Below are positions 36,362 through 45,141 of a stretch of DNA of 47,864 nt, piece after piece. Every line of letters begins with the position of its first letter. The stretch's first letter is position 1. The notes beneath the pieces are model-generated. The model was not told where the DNA came from and ran no database searches. It was given only the letters and a program-made list of their open reading frames with translations. The position numbers and the translations under genes were made by a program. The stretch covers positions 1 through 47,864 of the forward strand of contig CANGIY010000023.1 of NCBI GenBank assembly GCA_947454235.1, written 5' to 3'. Source of the stretch: Chitinophagaceae bacterium (GTDB lineage Bacteria > Bacteroidota > Bacteroidia > Chitinophagales > Chitinophagaceae).

Positions 36362-37528
36362 ATGCAGAGACTACTTACTGTTTTATTGATGTTCGTTGCT
36401 GCGAACTTTACTGTTCAAGGGAAAGAAATTGCTTATTACAACAAAAGCTGGAATCAAATAAACGAAAAGGCAAAAACAGAGAACAAGTACATATTTGTTG
36501 ATTGCTACACCGACTGGTGTTATTACTGTAAAGTGATGGACAAGGGAACAATGAAAGACCCTAAAATAGTTGATGCACTCAATAAAAACTTCGTTTCCGT
36601 GAAATTGAATATGGAAGAAGGCGAAGGAATGAAATTATGTAAGAAGTACCATGTACAAGTTTTCCCAACGTTTCTAATTTTCAACCCTAAGGGAGAATTG
36701 GTATATAAAACTATTGGCTCACAAAGTGTTGATGATTTTGCGAGCACCTTGAATGATGCAAGAGATAAAACGAAACAATTCAAGAGCCCCGGCTATAGCA
36801 GAACTTTAGATACAAAATACCCAGAGTTTTATGACAAACTTTATGCTGGAAATGGTAAACGTACAATACCAAAAGAAGAAGAAGTAAATGAGTTTTTAGC
36901 TCAACAGTCTGATTTATCAAATGAAGTATCGTGGGCGGTAATTGCTTCATGCGGCTCAATTGACAAAAAATACGTTGACGTTGTTTTTCAAAAAATAGAA
37001 TATTACAGGTCTAAATATGGCGCGCCTAACGTTGATAATTTTGTTCAAAAAGTTTCAGAAAAACAACTAAAAGAAGCTATTAAGCACAAAAGCGTAGCAG
37101 AAATGGAGCTTGCTGCTATGACTTTTTTGAATAATAACAGTCAAAAAGATGAATTCTTGCCGTTCCAATATAGGATAACGTATTTTAAAAGCATTGAAGA
37201 TTGGGGCAATATGATACAACCGCTCAGTACATATATCGCCAAAAAAGGTTTTTCAGAAGGAGCTTATATCAATTCTATTTGCTGGGACATGAATGAAAAG
37301 AAAGCTGAAAGCAAGTATTTAGTAATTGCGGCACAATGGATGAGTAAAGTGTGTGAACTGGACCCACAATATGCATATATGGATACCTACGCAGCTGTAT
37401 TATATGGCGCAGGCGACGTGGGTAATGCCCTGAAAACCGCTGAAAAAGCTATTGAACTAGGCAAGAATGAAGGAGCTGACACAAAATCGACAGAAGAGTT
37501 GCTGACGATTATCAAGGAAAAGAAATAA
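36362..37528 (+). CDS. Exported thioredoxin-like protein with helical C-terminal domain
   Basis: 388 residues with a signal peptide (MQRLLTVLLMFVAANFTVQG). A thioredoxin-fold domain (about 25-140) has the redox motif Cys53-Tyr-Tyr-Cys56 in DWCYYCKVMD and the cis-Pro loop VQVFPTFLIF. This is the thioredoxin_7/DsbD-gamma-like type common in Bacteroidota. The remaining 240 residues are helical and end in TPR-like units (NALKTAEKAIELGKNEG). It is probably a periplasmic disulfide reductase or chaperone, substrate unknown. It is separate from the Moco genes (41-base gap) and may still be co-transcribed with them. Confidence 0.85.
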   Translation: MQRLLTVLLMFVAANFTVQGKEIAYYNKSWNQINEKAKTENKYIFVDCYTDWCYYCKVMDKGTMKDPKIVDALNKNFVSVKLNMEEGEGMKLCKKYHVQVFPTFLIFNPKGELVYKTIGSQSVDDFASTLNDARDKTKQFKSPGYSRTLDTKYPEFYDKLYAGNGKRTIPKEEEVNEFLAQQSDLSNEVSWAVIASCGSIDKKYVDVVFQKIEYYRSKYGAPNVDNFVQKVSEKQLKEAIKHKSVAEMELAAMTFLNNNSQKDEFLPFQYRITYFKSIEDWGNMIQPLSTYIAKKGFSEGAYINSICWDMNEKKAESKYLVIAAQWMSKVCELDPQYAYMDTYAAVLYGAGDVGNALKTAEKAIELGKNEGADTKSTEELLTIIKEKK

Positions 37529-37548
37529 ACTGGAACACAATATCGTAA

Positions 37549-37580
37549 TTAGAGGGCGGCTTTCACTAGGCGCCCTCTAA
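37549..37580. terminator. Hairpin between convergent genes
   Basis: TTAGAGGGCG (37549-37558) and CGCCCTCTAA (37571-37580) form a perfect 10-bp stem with a 12-base loop that includes the stop codon of the minus-strand gene. T runs after the stem are weak on both sides, so termination is likely but not certain. Confidence 0.45.
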
Positions 37581-38753
37581 ACATTTTATAAGAGTAGCAC
37601 AAGCAAATTCTATTTCATCGAGTGTGATGATTAAAGGAGGTGCCAGCCTGATACAATTTGGTGCAAATAGAAACCAATCGGAAAACAAACCTGCATCCAG
37701 ACATTTTTTAAGCACATCAGCAACCACCCACCCTTCATTTAATTCAACCGCCATTAGCAACCCTTTGCTACGCACTGCTTTTATGGCGCGGTGCTGCAAC
37801 ATGGAGTGAAACAATTGCTCTTTCCCGGTAACCTGTTCTACCAATCCCGAATCCAACAAGTAGTTGAAACCAGCTAAACCGGCAGCACAGCAAACCGGGT
37901 GCCCGCCAAATGTAGTTATATGCCCGAGGACGGGGTTTTCGGTGAATAAATTCATGAGTGTGTGTGATGCGACAAAAGCCCCCATAGGCATACCTGCACC
38001 GAGCGCTTTACCCAAGAGCACGATATCAGGAATTACCCCGAAATGATCAAATCCCCATAGTTTTCCAGTTCTGCCAAACCCACATTGAATTTCATCGAAA
38101 ATTAAAAGAGTTCCTGTTTCATTGCACTTTTGGCGCACGGCCTCAAGCCATTTTTGCTGTGGTTCGATTACACCTGCTTCCGCCTGAATTGTCTCTAATA
38201 ATACACAAGCTGTTTCATAATTGATGGCATCAATTAACTCACTGCCATTGTAGTCGAAATGCCTAACGCCCGGCAGCAAGGGTCTAAAAGCATTGCGCCA
38301 ATACTCATCGCCCATTACACTTAACGCACCCATGGTATGCCCATGATATGAATTATTGCAGCACACAACGTCGGTTCTACCCGTAGCACGGCGTGCGAGC
38401 TTTAACGCACCTTCAGTAGCTTCGGAGCCTGAATTGGTGAAGTAAATGCAGTTTAACGAAGTTGGCAGGTGTGCAGCAAGAGCAGTAGCATATTGCGTTT
38501 GAGGCGTTTGCATGAGCTCGCCATAAACCATTACGTGCAAGTATTTTGACGCTTGTTCCTGAATAGCAGCTATCACTTTTGTGTTTCCATGCCCGAGATT
38601 ACAAACACTAATGCCCCCAATTAAATCAAGGTATTTTTTGCCGGAAGCATCGACCAAGTAACACCTATCGGCACCGGCAATTTCAATACCTACCGGCGAG
38701 GGTGAAGTTTGGGCGACATGCTGTAGAAATAATTGACGTTGGTTCATGGACAT
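37566..38753 (-). CDS. Class III aminotransferase (acetylornithine/aspartate aminotransferase family)
   Basis: 395 residues with the start at 38753 (MSMNQRQLF); a further upstream ATG at 38795 lies before a promoter-like sequence (GAACTTTG), and 38747 is also possible. A PLP enzyme of the omega/acetylornithine group. Markers are YFTNSGSEATEGALKLARR, the phosphate-binding NSYHGHTMGALSV, Asp220 in LIFDEIQCGFGRTG, the PLP Lys249 in LLGKALGAGMPMGA, and the dimer region ITTFGGHPVCCAA. The substrate could be acetylornithine or another omega-amino acid; no arginine-synthesis gene is adjacent to decide. It stands alone, convergent with the thioredoxin-like gene. Confidence 0.88.
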   Translation of the reverse strand: MSMNQRQLFLQHVAQTSPSPVGIEIAGADRCYLVDASGKKYLDLIGGISVCNLGHGNTKVIAAIQEQASKYLHVMVYGELMQTPQTQYATALAAHLPTSLNCIYFTNSGSEATEGALKLARRATGRTDVVCCNNSYHGHTMGALSVMGDEYWRNAFRPLLPGVRHFDYNGSELIDAINYETACVLLETIQAEAGVIEPQQKWLEAVRQKCNETGTLLIFDEIQCGFGRTGKLWGFDHFGVIPDIVLLGKALGAGMPMGAFVASHTLMNLFTENPVLGHITTFGGHPVCCAAGLAGFNYLLDSGLVEQVTGKEQLFHSMLQHRAIKAVRSKGLLMAVELNEGWVVADVLKKCLDAGLFSDWFLFAPNCIRLAPPLIITLDEIEFACATLIKCLEGA

Positions 38754-38868
38754 AAAATTGGCTGGCAAAGTTCGTCCAATTATGTCGCTGTACAAAAAAT
38801 ATTGAAAGCTCTTTTGCCCGACGTTAATCGCAAAAAACGGCGTACCTTTATTAGGCTAACCAATTGAC

Positions 38869-39291
38869 ATGCCGAAAAGAAAACACCTCAATCTATTTGC
38901 GTCGTTGCTTTTATTGCTGTTTGTAACCGATTTGAATGCCAAAATCAAATACAAACACAGGCATCATGCCCGGGGAACTGCTACTTACTATGCCACAAAG
39001 TATGAAGGCAGAAAAACTGCAACAGGAGATGTTTTCAGCAACAGTGGGTATACCGCAGCATCTAATAAATTTAACCTAGGTGTTTACGCTCGGGTAACAA
39101 ACCTCGGCAACGGTAAAAAAGTGTATGTAAAAATCAACGATAGGATGGGCGATGTAGACAGGGTGATTGATTTAACACATGCTGCTGCCAACAGACTAGG
39201 ATTTCTGAAACAAGGCACAGCGAGAGTAAAAGTGAAGGTGGTAAGACCCGGCAAAGGTAAAAGGAAAATTCGCAGGCAATTACGCCACTAG
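38869..39291 (+). CDS. RlpA-like double-psi beta-barrel protein
   Basis: 140 residues with a signal peptide (KHLNLFASLLLLLFVTDLNA). The RlpA-type double-psi beta-barrel is visible: GTATYYATKYEGRKTATG, then VYARVTNLGNGKKVYVKIND and VIDLTHAAANRLGFL. In active RlpA lytic transglycosylases the 'AAHRTLPFGT' His is needed; here the segment reads AASNKFNLGV and the 'GE' Glu is GD, so murein-cutting activity is doubtful. The C-terminus is very basic (RPGKGKRKIRRQLRH), suggesting that it binds peptidoglycan or another anionic polymer. There is no SPOR domain. Its stop TAG abuts the stop of the convergent gene without a gap. Confidence 0.8.
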   Translation: MPKRKHLNLFASLLLLLFVTDLNAKIKYKHRHHARGTATYYATKYEGRKTATGDVFSNSGYTAASNKFNLGVYARVTNLGNGKKVYVKINDRMGDVDRVIDLTHAAANRLGFLKQGTARVKVKVVRPGKGKRKIRRQLRH

Positions 39292-40125
39292 CTATTCCTC
39301 TTCTTTTTCTTTTGATTCACTCTCCGATTCTTTTTCCTCTTTATCAGCACTCTTTGTGTCGCCTTCATCATCGTCATCGTGCTTTTTAATTTTTGAATCT
39401 TTTTTGCCTTTAGGCGCAGGAGGCACAGATGCAGGCTTAGGTTTTGGAGCAGGTGGAGGCGGTGGTGCAGGTTGCGGTTTAGGTTGCGGGGTATTTTTGC
39501 TTTTTACTGTGCTGGTTGCACTCTTTTGCCCCGGTCTTTGAGGAATAGGTATAAGCGTTGAAAGCGTGACCAGTGTAACCCGCTCAATGTGCATATCATC
39601 AACAGGCGGCAGCAAGGGAATACCATTTTTTGATGTATAGGCCTTACGTTCATCGTTAAAGGCTTTAAGCAGCTCTTTCTCGCCGTTGGCCATGTCAGTC
39701 AAATTGAGGCGGGCAGCTTTTACTTGCTCGTCGGGGGTTGATGGTCCCATTTTCTCGAAAGGTTTGAATCCTTCGTTCAAGAGTTTTTGTTCGTATTTCA
39801 ATAACTGTAGAAAATCTGACACGAGCTTTTTTGACCCATTGACATCAACAGCCGATTCGAAATACTCGATTTCATTTTTCAATACCTCGGCCATATCTCC
39901 AGTAATACCAGCCAACTCAGCATAGTTCTGGCTACCATTATAAAGTTCAACAAAAGTTGTACCCCAAAGTGAAGCTAGTGTATAGATTGTATCACTTGCA
40001 CCTTGAATCTGAACATTTAAATCAGTTGGAGTTGCCCCCTGCGCTGCCGCTTTTTCAACATTGAGAAAAATGGCAAAACACGACCAACAAAAAAACAAGC
40101 AGGTTTTTAGCAGTGATTTCAACAT
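39292..40125 (-). CDS. Exported protein with Pro-rich linker and acidic C-terminal tail, unknown function
   Basis: 277 residues from ATG 40125, which follows a consensus -7 element; the longer frame to 40182 would pass through it. A signal peptide (KSLLKTCLFFCWSCFAIF ... AAAQ) is followed by a helical domain of about 150 residues, then a Pro/Lys-rich linker (PQPKPQPAPPPPPAPKPKP), a Lys-rich segment and a strongly acidic tail (KHDDDDEGDTK, then ESESESKEKEEE). No enzyme motif is recognised. The layout suggests a periplasmic protein that spans peptidoglycan or binds cations; this is inference. Low-complexity tails make homology searches unreliable. Confidence 0.75.
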   Translation of the reverse strand: MLKSLLKTCLFFCWSCFAIFLNVEKAAAQGATPTDLNVQIQGASDTIYTLASLWGTTFVELYNGSQNYAELAGITGDMAEVLKNEIEYFESAVDVNGSKKLVSDFLQLLKYEQKLLNEGFKPFEKMGPSTPDEQVKAARLNLTDMANGEKELLKAFNDERKAYTSKNGIPLLPPVDDMHIERVTLVTLSTLIPIPQRPGQKSATSTVKSKNTPQPKPQPAPPPPPAPKPKPASVPPAPKGKKDSKIKKHDDDDEGDTKSADKEEKESESESKEKEEE

Positions 40126-40130
40126 ATTTC

Positions 40131-40138
40131 CAAAAATA
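40131..40138 (-). promoter_or_regulatory. -7 promoter element for the gene at 39292-40125
   Basis: On the minus strand TATTTTTG, an exact TAnnTTTG match, ending 5 bases before ATG 40125. The message would be almost leaderless. No -33 TTG at normal spacing. Confidence 0.45.
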
Positions 40139-40150
40139 GTACAATTAACT

Positions 40151-40182
40151 AAAAAAAAGTGCCCCGGCAATAACCGAGGCAC
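40151..40182 (-). terminator. Terminator of the PKD-repeat surface protein gene
   Basis: GTGCCCCGG (from 40159) pairs with CCGAGGCAC (to 40182) with one mismatch and a 6-base loop; on the minus strand the stem runs into eight T. It lies about 24 bases beyond the stop at 40207. Confidence 0.75.
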
Positions 40183-40206
40183 AGAATTTAAAATATCGAA
40201 TGTCGA

Positions 40207-43092
40207 TTATCGGTCGACAGAAAACTTAATATTCGTTGTTTGATCAGAAATAGTGAATGCAGCAATGTAGTTACCCTTCACTAAATCTTGTGTCTCAACT
40301 CTAAGCATTTTGTTTGAGGTTCCTACAAAAGATTGGTTAAACACTTTTTTACCAGTTACATCATAAATAACTACATCAACCGGCACATTAATTTCTTCGC
40401 CAAAACTTGCATTGAAACTACCGTGGTTAGGGTTAGGAGAAATAGAAATTCCGAATTGGTTACCGGCAACATTTTGAATACCGATTGCACCTACAATAAC
40501 TGAATCGCGGAACGCAGGAGATGAACAACCACTATCAGTTACAATGAGCGAAACATTTTTAACTCCCGGAGTAGCCCAGTATACATCGTGTGGGCCACGA
40601 CCTGTACCAGGGAATGCAGCACCACCTGCAAAACTCCAACTATAAATAGCTGTTGCTGTAGCTGTACCCGTAAATGAAATTGTATCATCTTGCATGACAC
40701 TTACTACCCTATGCAAAATAGAATAAGAAGCTGTAGGCGAAGTAACAACACGAAGACCAGAAAGAGTGTAAGACGTACCCGAACCACAAGGGTTAACAGG
40801 AGTAACCACGATTCTACCTACCCCTGTACCAACAGTTACGTTGATTGAAGTTCCGGTACTTGAACCGCTCCAACCTGTACCTGTTACCGACCAGTTGTAA
40901 GACGTTGCACCCGGAACGCTATCTGTAGTGTAAGTTTGAACCATTCCGGAACATAAACCCGTGGTAAGTCCGGTAATCAAAGTATCTGGGCCCGGAGGAC
41001 CAGAAGGAGTTACAGTCAGAGTATCGGCAGGACCTGTACCACAGCTATTGGTTCCATAACAAATTATTGTACCCGGTCCGGTACCTACTGTCGCCGTAAT
41101 TGAACTAGTAGTACTACCTGCTGTGCTCCAACCTGTACCAGTCACTGACCAGTTATATGTTGTTGCACCAATTGTACTAGCATTGAAAGTTGCACTCGAA
41201 GCACCAATACAAATTACAGAAGCTGCCGTAATAGATGGTGCCGGAGGAATAACTGTTGGTGTGATGGTGAAAATATAAGAACTACCTGCACCGCAACTGT
41301 TGTTACCTACTACAGTCACTGTAGCAATTCCTGAACCTGCTGTGAGGTAAATAGAATCACCAGTTGAAGGGGTTGAAGTCCAACCTGCACCTGAAACAGT
41401 CCATGTATAAGAAGTGGCGCCAGCAATTGGGTTAATACTGTACATATCTCTTGCGCCTTCACAAATAGAAGCAGGAATCACATTTGGAGTACCTGTTGCC
41501 GGAGTAGGACACAAAGTAAGGTGCGCCCACCATACATCCCAGTTATTAGCAGTTGAAGGAACACTTTCTTGTAAAGTCCAGAAGTCAGCGTCATTTGATG
41601 GATCAACACAAGTTCCTGAGTAATCTCCCCAACGGTTTTTTGCACCACCAAATGTTTGATAATAAGTATTCAAACCATGGCGATAAATGAAAGGAGCATG
41701 GATAGAATCGGCAGCGTCGGTATGTAAGTGCAACGCATAGGCAGCACTTGGGTGAATTGTACTTGAGAATTCTGCAAAACCAATAAGGGCATCATCGTTT
41801 TTATTGACCGCAATTGATGGGAACCCGTAAAACTTAGAAGCTGAAGCATCGTCAATCACACCTACTTGTCTTGGCGTACCGGTGGTATCCATTTGCCACC
41901 ACAAAACTGCGGAACGAGTTGGTGATGTTCTAGGAAAGAAAGCAGCATGTGTTGCCCAAAGTTTATTATTGCGTTGAATGCAACTAAAAATTCTATCGTC
42001 GTTTGTCTGCACCTTTCTCGTAGAACCTAATTGCGGGGCGAAATCTATACCTCCACTTGGACCTGAACTTGCCCACCTGTATGTAGTAGTAGGGCTACCA
42101 ACGCTAGAAACAGCAGGAGTTGAAACTGCACCTGTTATTTTCCAAAGTTTCAACTGACCAGCAGCACCGTTTGAACTTTCCAACATGAACAAGCTTGACT
42201 CCGTGGTGTCATAAGTGATAGCAGGAGCCAATGTAAATGATCCACTCCTCATAATTTTCACGAAAGGAGCGCCTGTACCATTTGCAATCGCCATTTTATC
42301 GAACACGAAGACAACCGCTGAAGTAAACGCACCTGATGAGTTAGAAAAATAGTTTCCGGTAATCGCCAACCATTTTTTATTCAAACCCACATTAGGATAA
42401 TCTAACCATGTTGTACCTGTACCATCGGTAGCTACCGAATACATGTGCCACGTACCAGTTGGGTTACTCGTGGCAGAAATAGCCACCATTAATATACTGT
42501 ATGTAGTTTGGCCGTAAGCATCACATACCATTACCCAACGATGGATAATTGGATCGTAATGCACGCGTGGGTCAAATGCACCACCACTAGATGTACCGTG
42601 TGTTAGAAGAGAGTTCCAGAACCTATTCAAAGATACAGAAGAAACAGAGCTACCATTTTTACGTTGTATGCGAACCGCTGTGTTAATAGTTGTTACACAA
42701 TAATTTGAGTCAACAGCACCATGTGTATCCGGCGGAATTGAAGTACCATCGGTAGCAATCGCCTGAAAAGTATCAGCAGGCGAAGGAGTGGTACTTAGGA
42801 ATGCTGAAATATGCGGTCTTGCAGCAGCACCCGGGATGCGCCTATCTAATAAGAAAATCTTGCTGGGATCTTTTTCAGTGTAAAATGGGCGACCGAAATC
42901 TTCAGCATCTTCACCTTCTTCCATAGGAAACCTTGGTACGTTTGTACTCGGGTGAAGTCTTTCCTCTTCTGCGAGTTCAGAGAAATTAACAACAGCGTGT
43001 TTTATTTCTCTTCCTCTTGTTACTTCTTGCGCAATCGTGTGATAGGATGTTATAACTGTAAGTAATAGAGCACTCAAAAAAACTTTTTTCAT
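40207..43092 (-). CDS. Large secreted protein with PKD-like repeats and T9SS sorting domain
   Basis: 961 residues from ATG 43092, which gives a clear signal peptide (MKKVFLSALLLTVITSYHTIAQ) and follows a consensus promoter. The N-terminal half (about 90-490) looks like a beta-propeller of unknown function (DPRVHYDPIIHRWVMVCDA, FVFDKMAIANG). Three tandem PKD-like modules follow, each with 'GATSYNWSVTGTGWS'-type cores ending in a conserved Cys (NSCG or NPCG), then a classical PKD domain (YSWSFAGG ... TPGVKNVSLIVTD) and a T9SS type A domain (ISPNPNHGSFNASFG ... GNYIAAFTI). It is expected on the cell surface as an adhesin or binding protein. No catalytic residues were identified. Confidence 0.85.
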   Translation of the reverse strand: MKKVFLSALLLTVITSYHTIAQEVTRGREIKHAVVNFSELAEEERLHPSTNVPRFPMEEGEDAEDFGRPFYTEKDPSKIFLLDRRIPGAAARPHISAFLSTTPSPADTFQAIATDGTSIPPDTHGAVDSNYCVTTINTAVRIQRKNGSSVSSVSLNRFWNSLLTHGTSSGGAFDPRVHYDPIIHRWVMVCDAYGQTTYSILMVAISATSNPTGTWHMYSVATDGTGTTWLDYPNVGLNKKWLAITGNYFSNSSGAFTSAVVFVFDKMAIANGTGAPFVKIMRSGSFTLAPAITYDTTESSLFMLESSNGAAGQLKLWKITGAVSTPAVSSVGSPTTTYRWASSGPSGGIDFAPQLGSTRKVQTNDDRIFSCIQRNNKLWATHAAFFPRTSPTRSAVLWWQMDTTGTPRQVGVIDDASASKFYGFPSIAVNKNDDALIGFAEFSSTIHPSAAYALHLHTDAADSIHAPFIYRHGLNTYYQTFGGAKNRWGDYSGTCVDPSNDADFWTLQESVPSTANNWDVWWAHLTLCPTPATGTPNVIPASICEGARDMYSINPIAGATSYTWTVSGAGWTSTPSTGDSIYLTAGSGIATVTVVGNNSCGAGSSYIFTITPTVIPPAPSITAASVICIGASSATFNASTIGATTYNWSVTGTGWSTAGSTTSSITATVGTGPGTIICYGTNSCGTGPADTLTVTPSGPPGPDTLITGLTTGLCSGMVQTYTTDSVPGATSYNWSVTGTGWSGSSTGTSINVTVGTGVGRIVVTPVNPCGSGTSYTLSGLRVVTSPTASYSILHRVVSVMQDDTISFTGTATATAIYSWSFAGGAAFPGTGRGPHDVYWATPGVKNVSLIVTDSGCSSPAFRDSVIVGAIGIQNVAGNQFGISISPNPNHGSFNASFGEEINVPVDVVIYDVTGKKVFNQSFVGTSNKMLRVETQDLVKGNYIAAFTISDQTTNIKFSVDR

Positions 43093-43113
43093 AGAATACC
43101 TTAACATTTGGAG

Positions 43114-43143
43114 CAAAATTAAAGAAAATGTTAATAACGGCAA
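43114..43143 (-). promoter_or_regulatory. Promoter of the PKD-repeat protein gene
   Basis: On the minus strand TTG (43141-43143), 19 bases, then TAATTTTG (43114-43121): a full consensus promoter, 21 bases before ATG 43092. Confidence 0.65.
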
Positions 43144-43231
43144 GCGCCTGTGAAAATTTTATTAAAATCCGAAGACATTTTTGTTGTTAAAAACTATGAC
43201 GCTCAATTAAACTTACACACGCAAAAATACC

Positions 43232-44899
43232 CTAATGCATAATTACAATTCTATGAGCAACTTGGATAGAACATTTTTCGTCAGAAAGTAAAACTGTGTA
43301 TGTGCCGCTGAGGTAATCGGGCAAATTAATAGATGTTGAATTCCTACCTTTCAAGACAATTGCGCCCGATTGGTTGACCACACTCCATGCACCATCGAAG
43401 TCTGACGGCAACAACACCCGATTGTTAGCGATATCTGTTTTTACAGTGTATTTTGATGAAGCCTCACTCAATGAATCAAAGTATTTTTGACTAATAATCA
43501 ATACTGATGATTCGAATTCCTCCGCAGAGCCCGTACCCACCCGCACTTTATAAGTGCCAGCGTGCGAAGGTGTAAAAACAGAATCGTTAGCATTGATTAT
43601 GTTTTGACCATCTTTTACCCACTGGTACCTGCTGCCTTTAGGTGCTACTAACTCCATACACTTCCACCTAATAGCACGCGCCTGATTGACTTTCACATTG
43701 ACACTGTCGTTGTATTCTTTACCATTAAACACCACCTTCACTTTGTATGTTGTACTCACATTTGGGGCGACTATTATAGCGCTTTGCTTTGCGCCTGTAC
43801 TCCATGAAACATCAGCAGTAAGTTTTCCCGACCAATTTAAATCGGCAGCTACTCCCCCACCGTAATTATATTCGTTGTCGGTAATAAATGACTCAATTTC
43901 ATTTACCGCAAATCGCTTAATCACTTTCTTGTCGCGTATTAAGGTGATTCCGTTGGCGGTATCGGTACAGGCATAGGTGCCATTTTCGAGATAAATTCCA
44001 CCAAAACCTGAAAACGGGGCAACCAGCACCTCATCTCCTCCAATCTTTTTAAAGAATAAACTACTTTTATCGACATCGCCCCTTCGATACAACACATTAC
44101 CATTGAAAAACCCAGTGACAGTACAAAACTGATTGGCGCCGGTGTAGCCCAAATTATGAGTCAGTTGCCTGGCAGGTTGCCCACTATGTCCTAAAAAGAT
44201 ATTAGTAGGATTGCTGTACCAGAAATTTGTAAAGTGCGAAAAGACAAAGGCACCCGCTTCGTTAGTGTATCTGCAATACTTGCTCCATATAGCCCAGTTG
44301 TTAGTGAGGTTGGTATGTGTTCCCGCCTCTAAATCGTATTCGAAAACATCGCCATCTCTGGTAAAATCGGGGAAGCGGTCGTTGCCTGTAGCGTACAAAA
44401 TCTTGTCTCCGGCAAGATTTACATCAAGGTCATAAATGGCATTTTTCCGAAAATCGGGTACAATAAAAAGTACGTACTCAGCACTCCCGTTCAAATTACT
44501 TCGACACACCCAAGCCGAATCGAGTGCCATGCGCTTCATCGCCCCCGGCGCGGGAGTTTTGTATTTCACATAAAAAATCTGTTGTTTTTCAACTACCACC
44601 TTTACATGCGTTCTGTTGTACTGATCGTTGAATAGGGGTAGGTACTTATTCGAAACATTTTTAGCCCAAATCGTCCACTTTTCTGATTCTGGATTGCGGG
44701 CACTGAACACAAAATTGCTGTATAGTTTATCTGTATCAATAGACAGAGTGAGTTTGTCGCCAGCAAAAATTGTTGTATCGTGGCTATTGATTTTGAATGA
44801 ACCCTGAGCATACCCTACCAAGTGCAATTGCAGGATAAAGCACACCAGCCCCCCAACTAATGAGTAGATATGTTTATTACTCTGCTTCCCTTGAATCAT
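43232..44899 (-). CDS. Exported beta-propeller/Ig-like protein with T9SS-like C-terminus, unknown function
   Basis: 555 residues with a signal peptide (SLVGGLVCFILQLHLVGYAQ). A TolB-like propeller region (about 130-330) has strands with Asp-containing turns (AIYDLDVNLAGDKILYATGNDRF is typical, as is GDVFEYDLEAGTHTNLTNN). An Ig-like region follows (STTYKVKVVFNGKEY; YQWVKDGQNIINANDSVFTP), and the end (DFDGAWSVVNQSGAIVLKG ... SGTYTVLLSDE) resembles a T9SS sorting domain, though less canonical. It probably acts at the cell surface. No enzyme motif is seen, and it is separated from its neighbour by 139 bases. Confidence 0.78.
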   Translation of the reverse strand: MIQGKQSNKHIYSLVGGLVCFILQLHLVGYAQGSFKINSHDTTIFAGDKLTLSIDTDKLYSNFVFSARNPESEKWTIWAKNVSNKYLPLFNDQYNRTHVKVVVEKQQIFYVKYKTPAPGAMKRMALDSAWVCRSNLNGSAEYVLFIVPDFRKNAIYDLDVNLAGDKILYATGNDRFPDFTRDGDVFEYDLEAGTHTNLTNNWAIWSKYCRYTNEAGAFVFSHFTNFWYSNPTNIFLGHSGQPARQLTHNLGYTGANQFCTVTGFFNGNVLYRRGDVDKSSLFFKKIGGDEVLVAPFSGFGGIYLENGTYACTDTANGITLIRDKKVIKRFAVNEIESFITDNEYNYGGGVAADLNWSGKLTADVSWSTGAKQSAIIVAPNVSTTYKVKVVFNGKEYNDSVNVKVNQARAIRWKCMELVAPKGSRYQWVKDGQNIINANDSVFTPSHAGTYKVRVGTGSAEEFESSVLIISQKYFDSLSEASSKYTVKTDIANNRVLLPSDFDGAWSVVNQSGAIVLKGRNSTSINLPDYLSGTYTVLLSDEKCSIQVAHRIVIMH

Positions 44900-45097
44900 T
44901 CAACTTGATTTCCGCAAATATCGTGGATTTGGCCATTTAAAACATTTGAGAGAAATCAATTTTACTCAACTTCATTCTTGCTAAAATGGCGTTTCAACAA
45001 AAAGTGCGCCTTTGTTAATCTACAGATATCTGATTGCTGTGAAGTATGTTGTATCCCCGCCACTCTAAAAAAAATTTGTTCTAAAACTTTGCTTTTC

Positions 45098-45129
45098 TTT
45101 GCCAACGAGCAAACTTGTTTTTACTTTTG
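45098..45129 (+). promoter_or_regulatory. Promoter of the LamG-domain gene
   Basis: TTTG (45098-45101), 20 bases, then TACTTTTG (45122-45129): both elements and spacing match the Bacteroidota consensus. ATG 45142 follows 12 bases later. The rest of the 242-base divergent gap (44900-45141) shows no other feature. Confidence 0.75.
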
Positions 45130-45141
45130 TAAAAAAACATT

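Noticed and set aside
40800-41420. Tandem DNA repeat or assembly artefact inside the surface protein gene
   Set aside because: The three similar segments are diverged at DNA level, keep the frame, and correspond to three PKD-like protein modules, a normal architecture.
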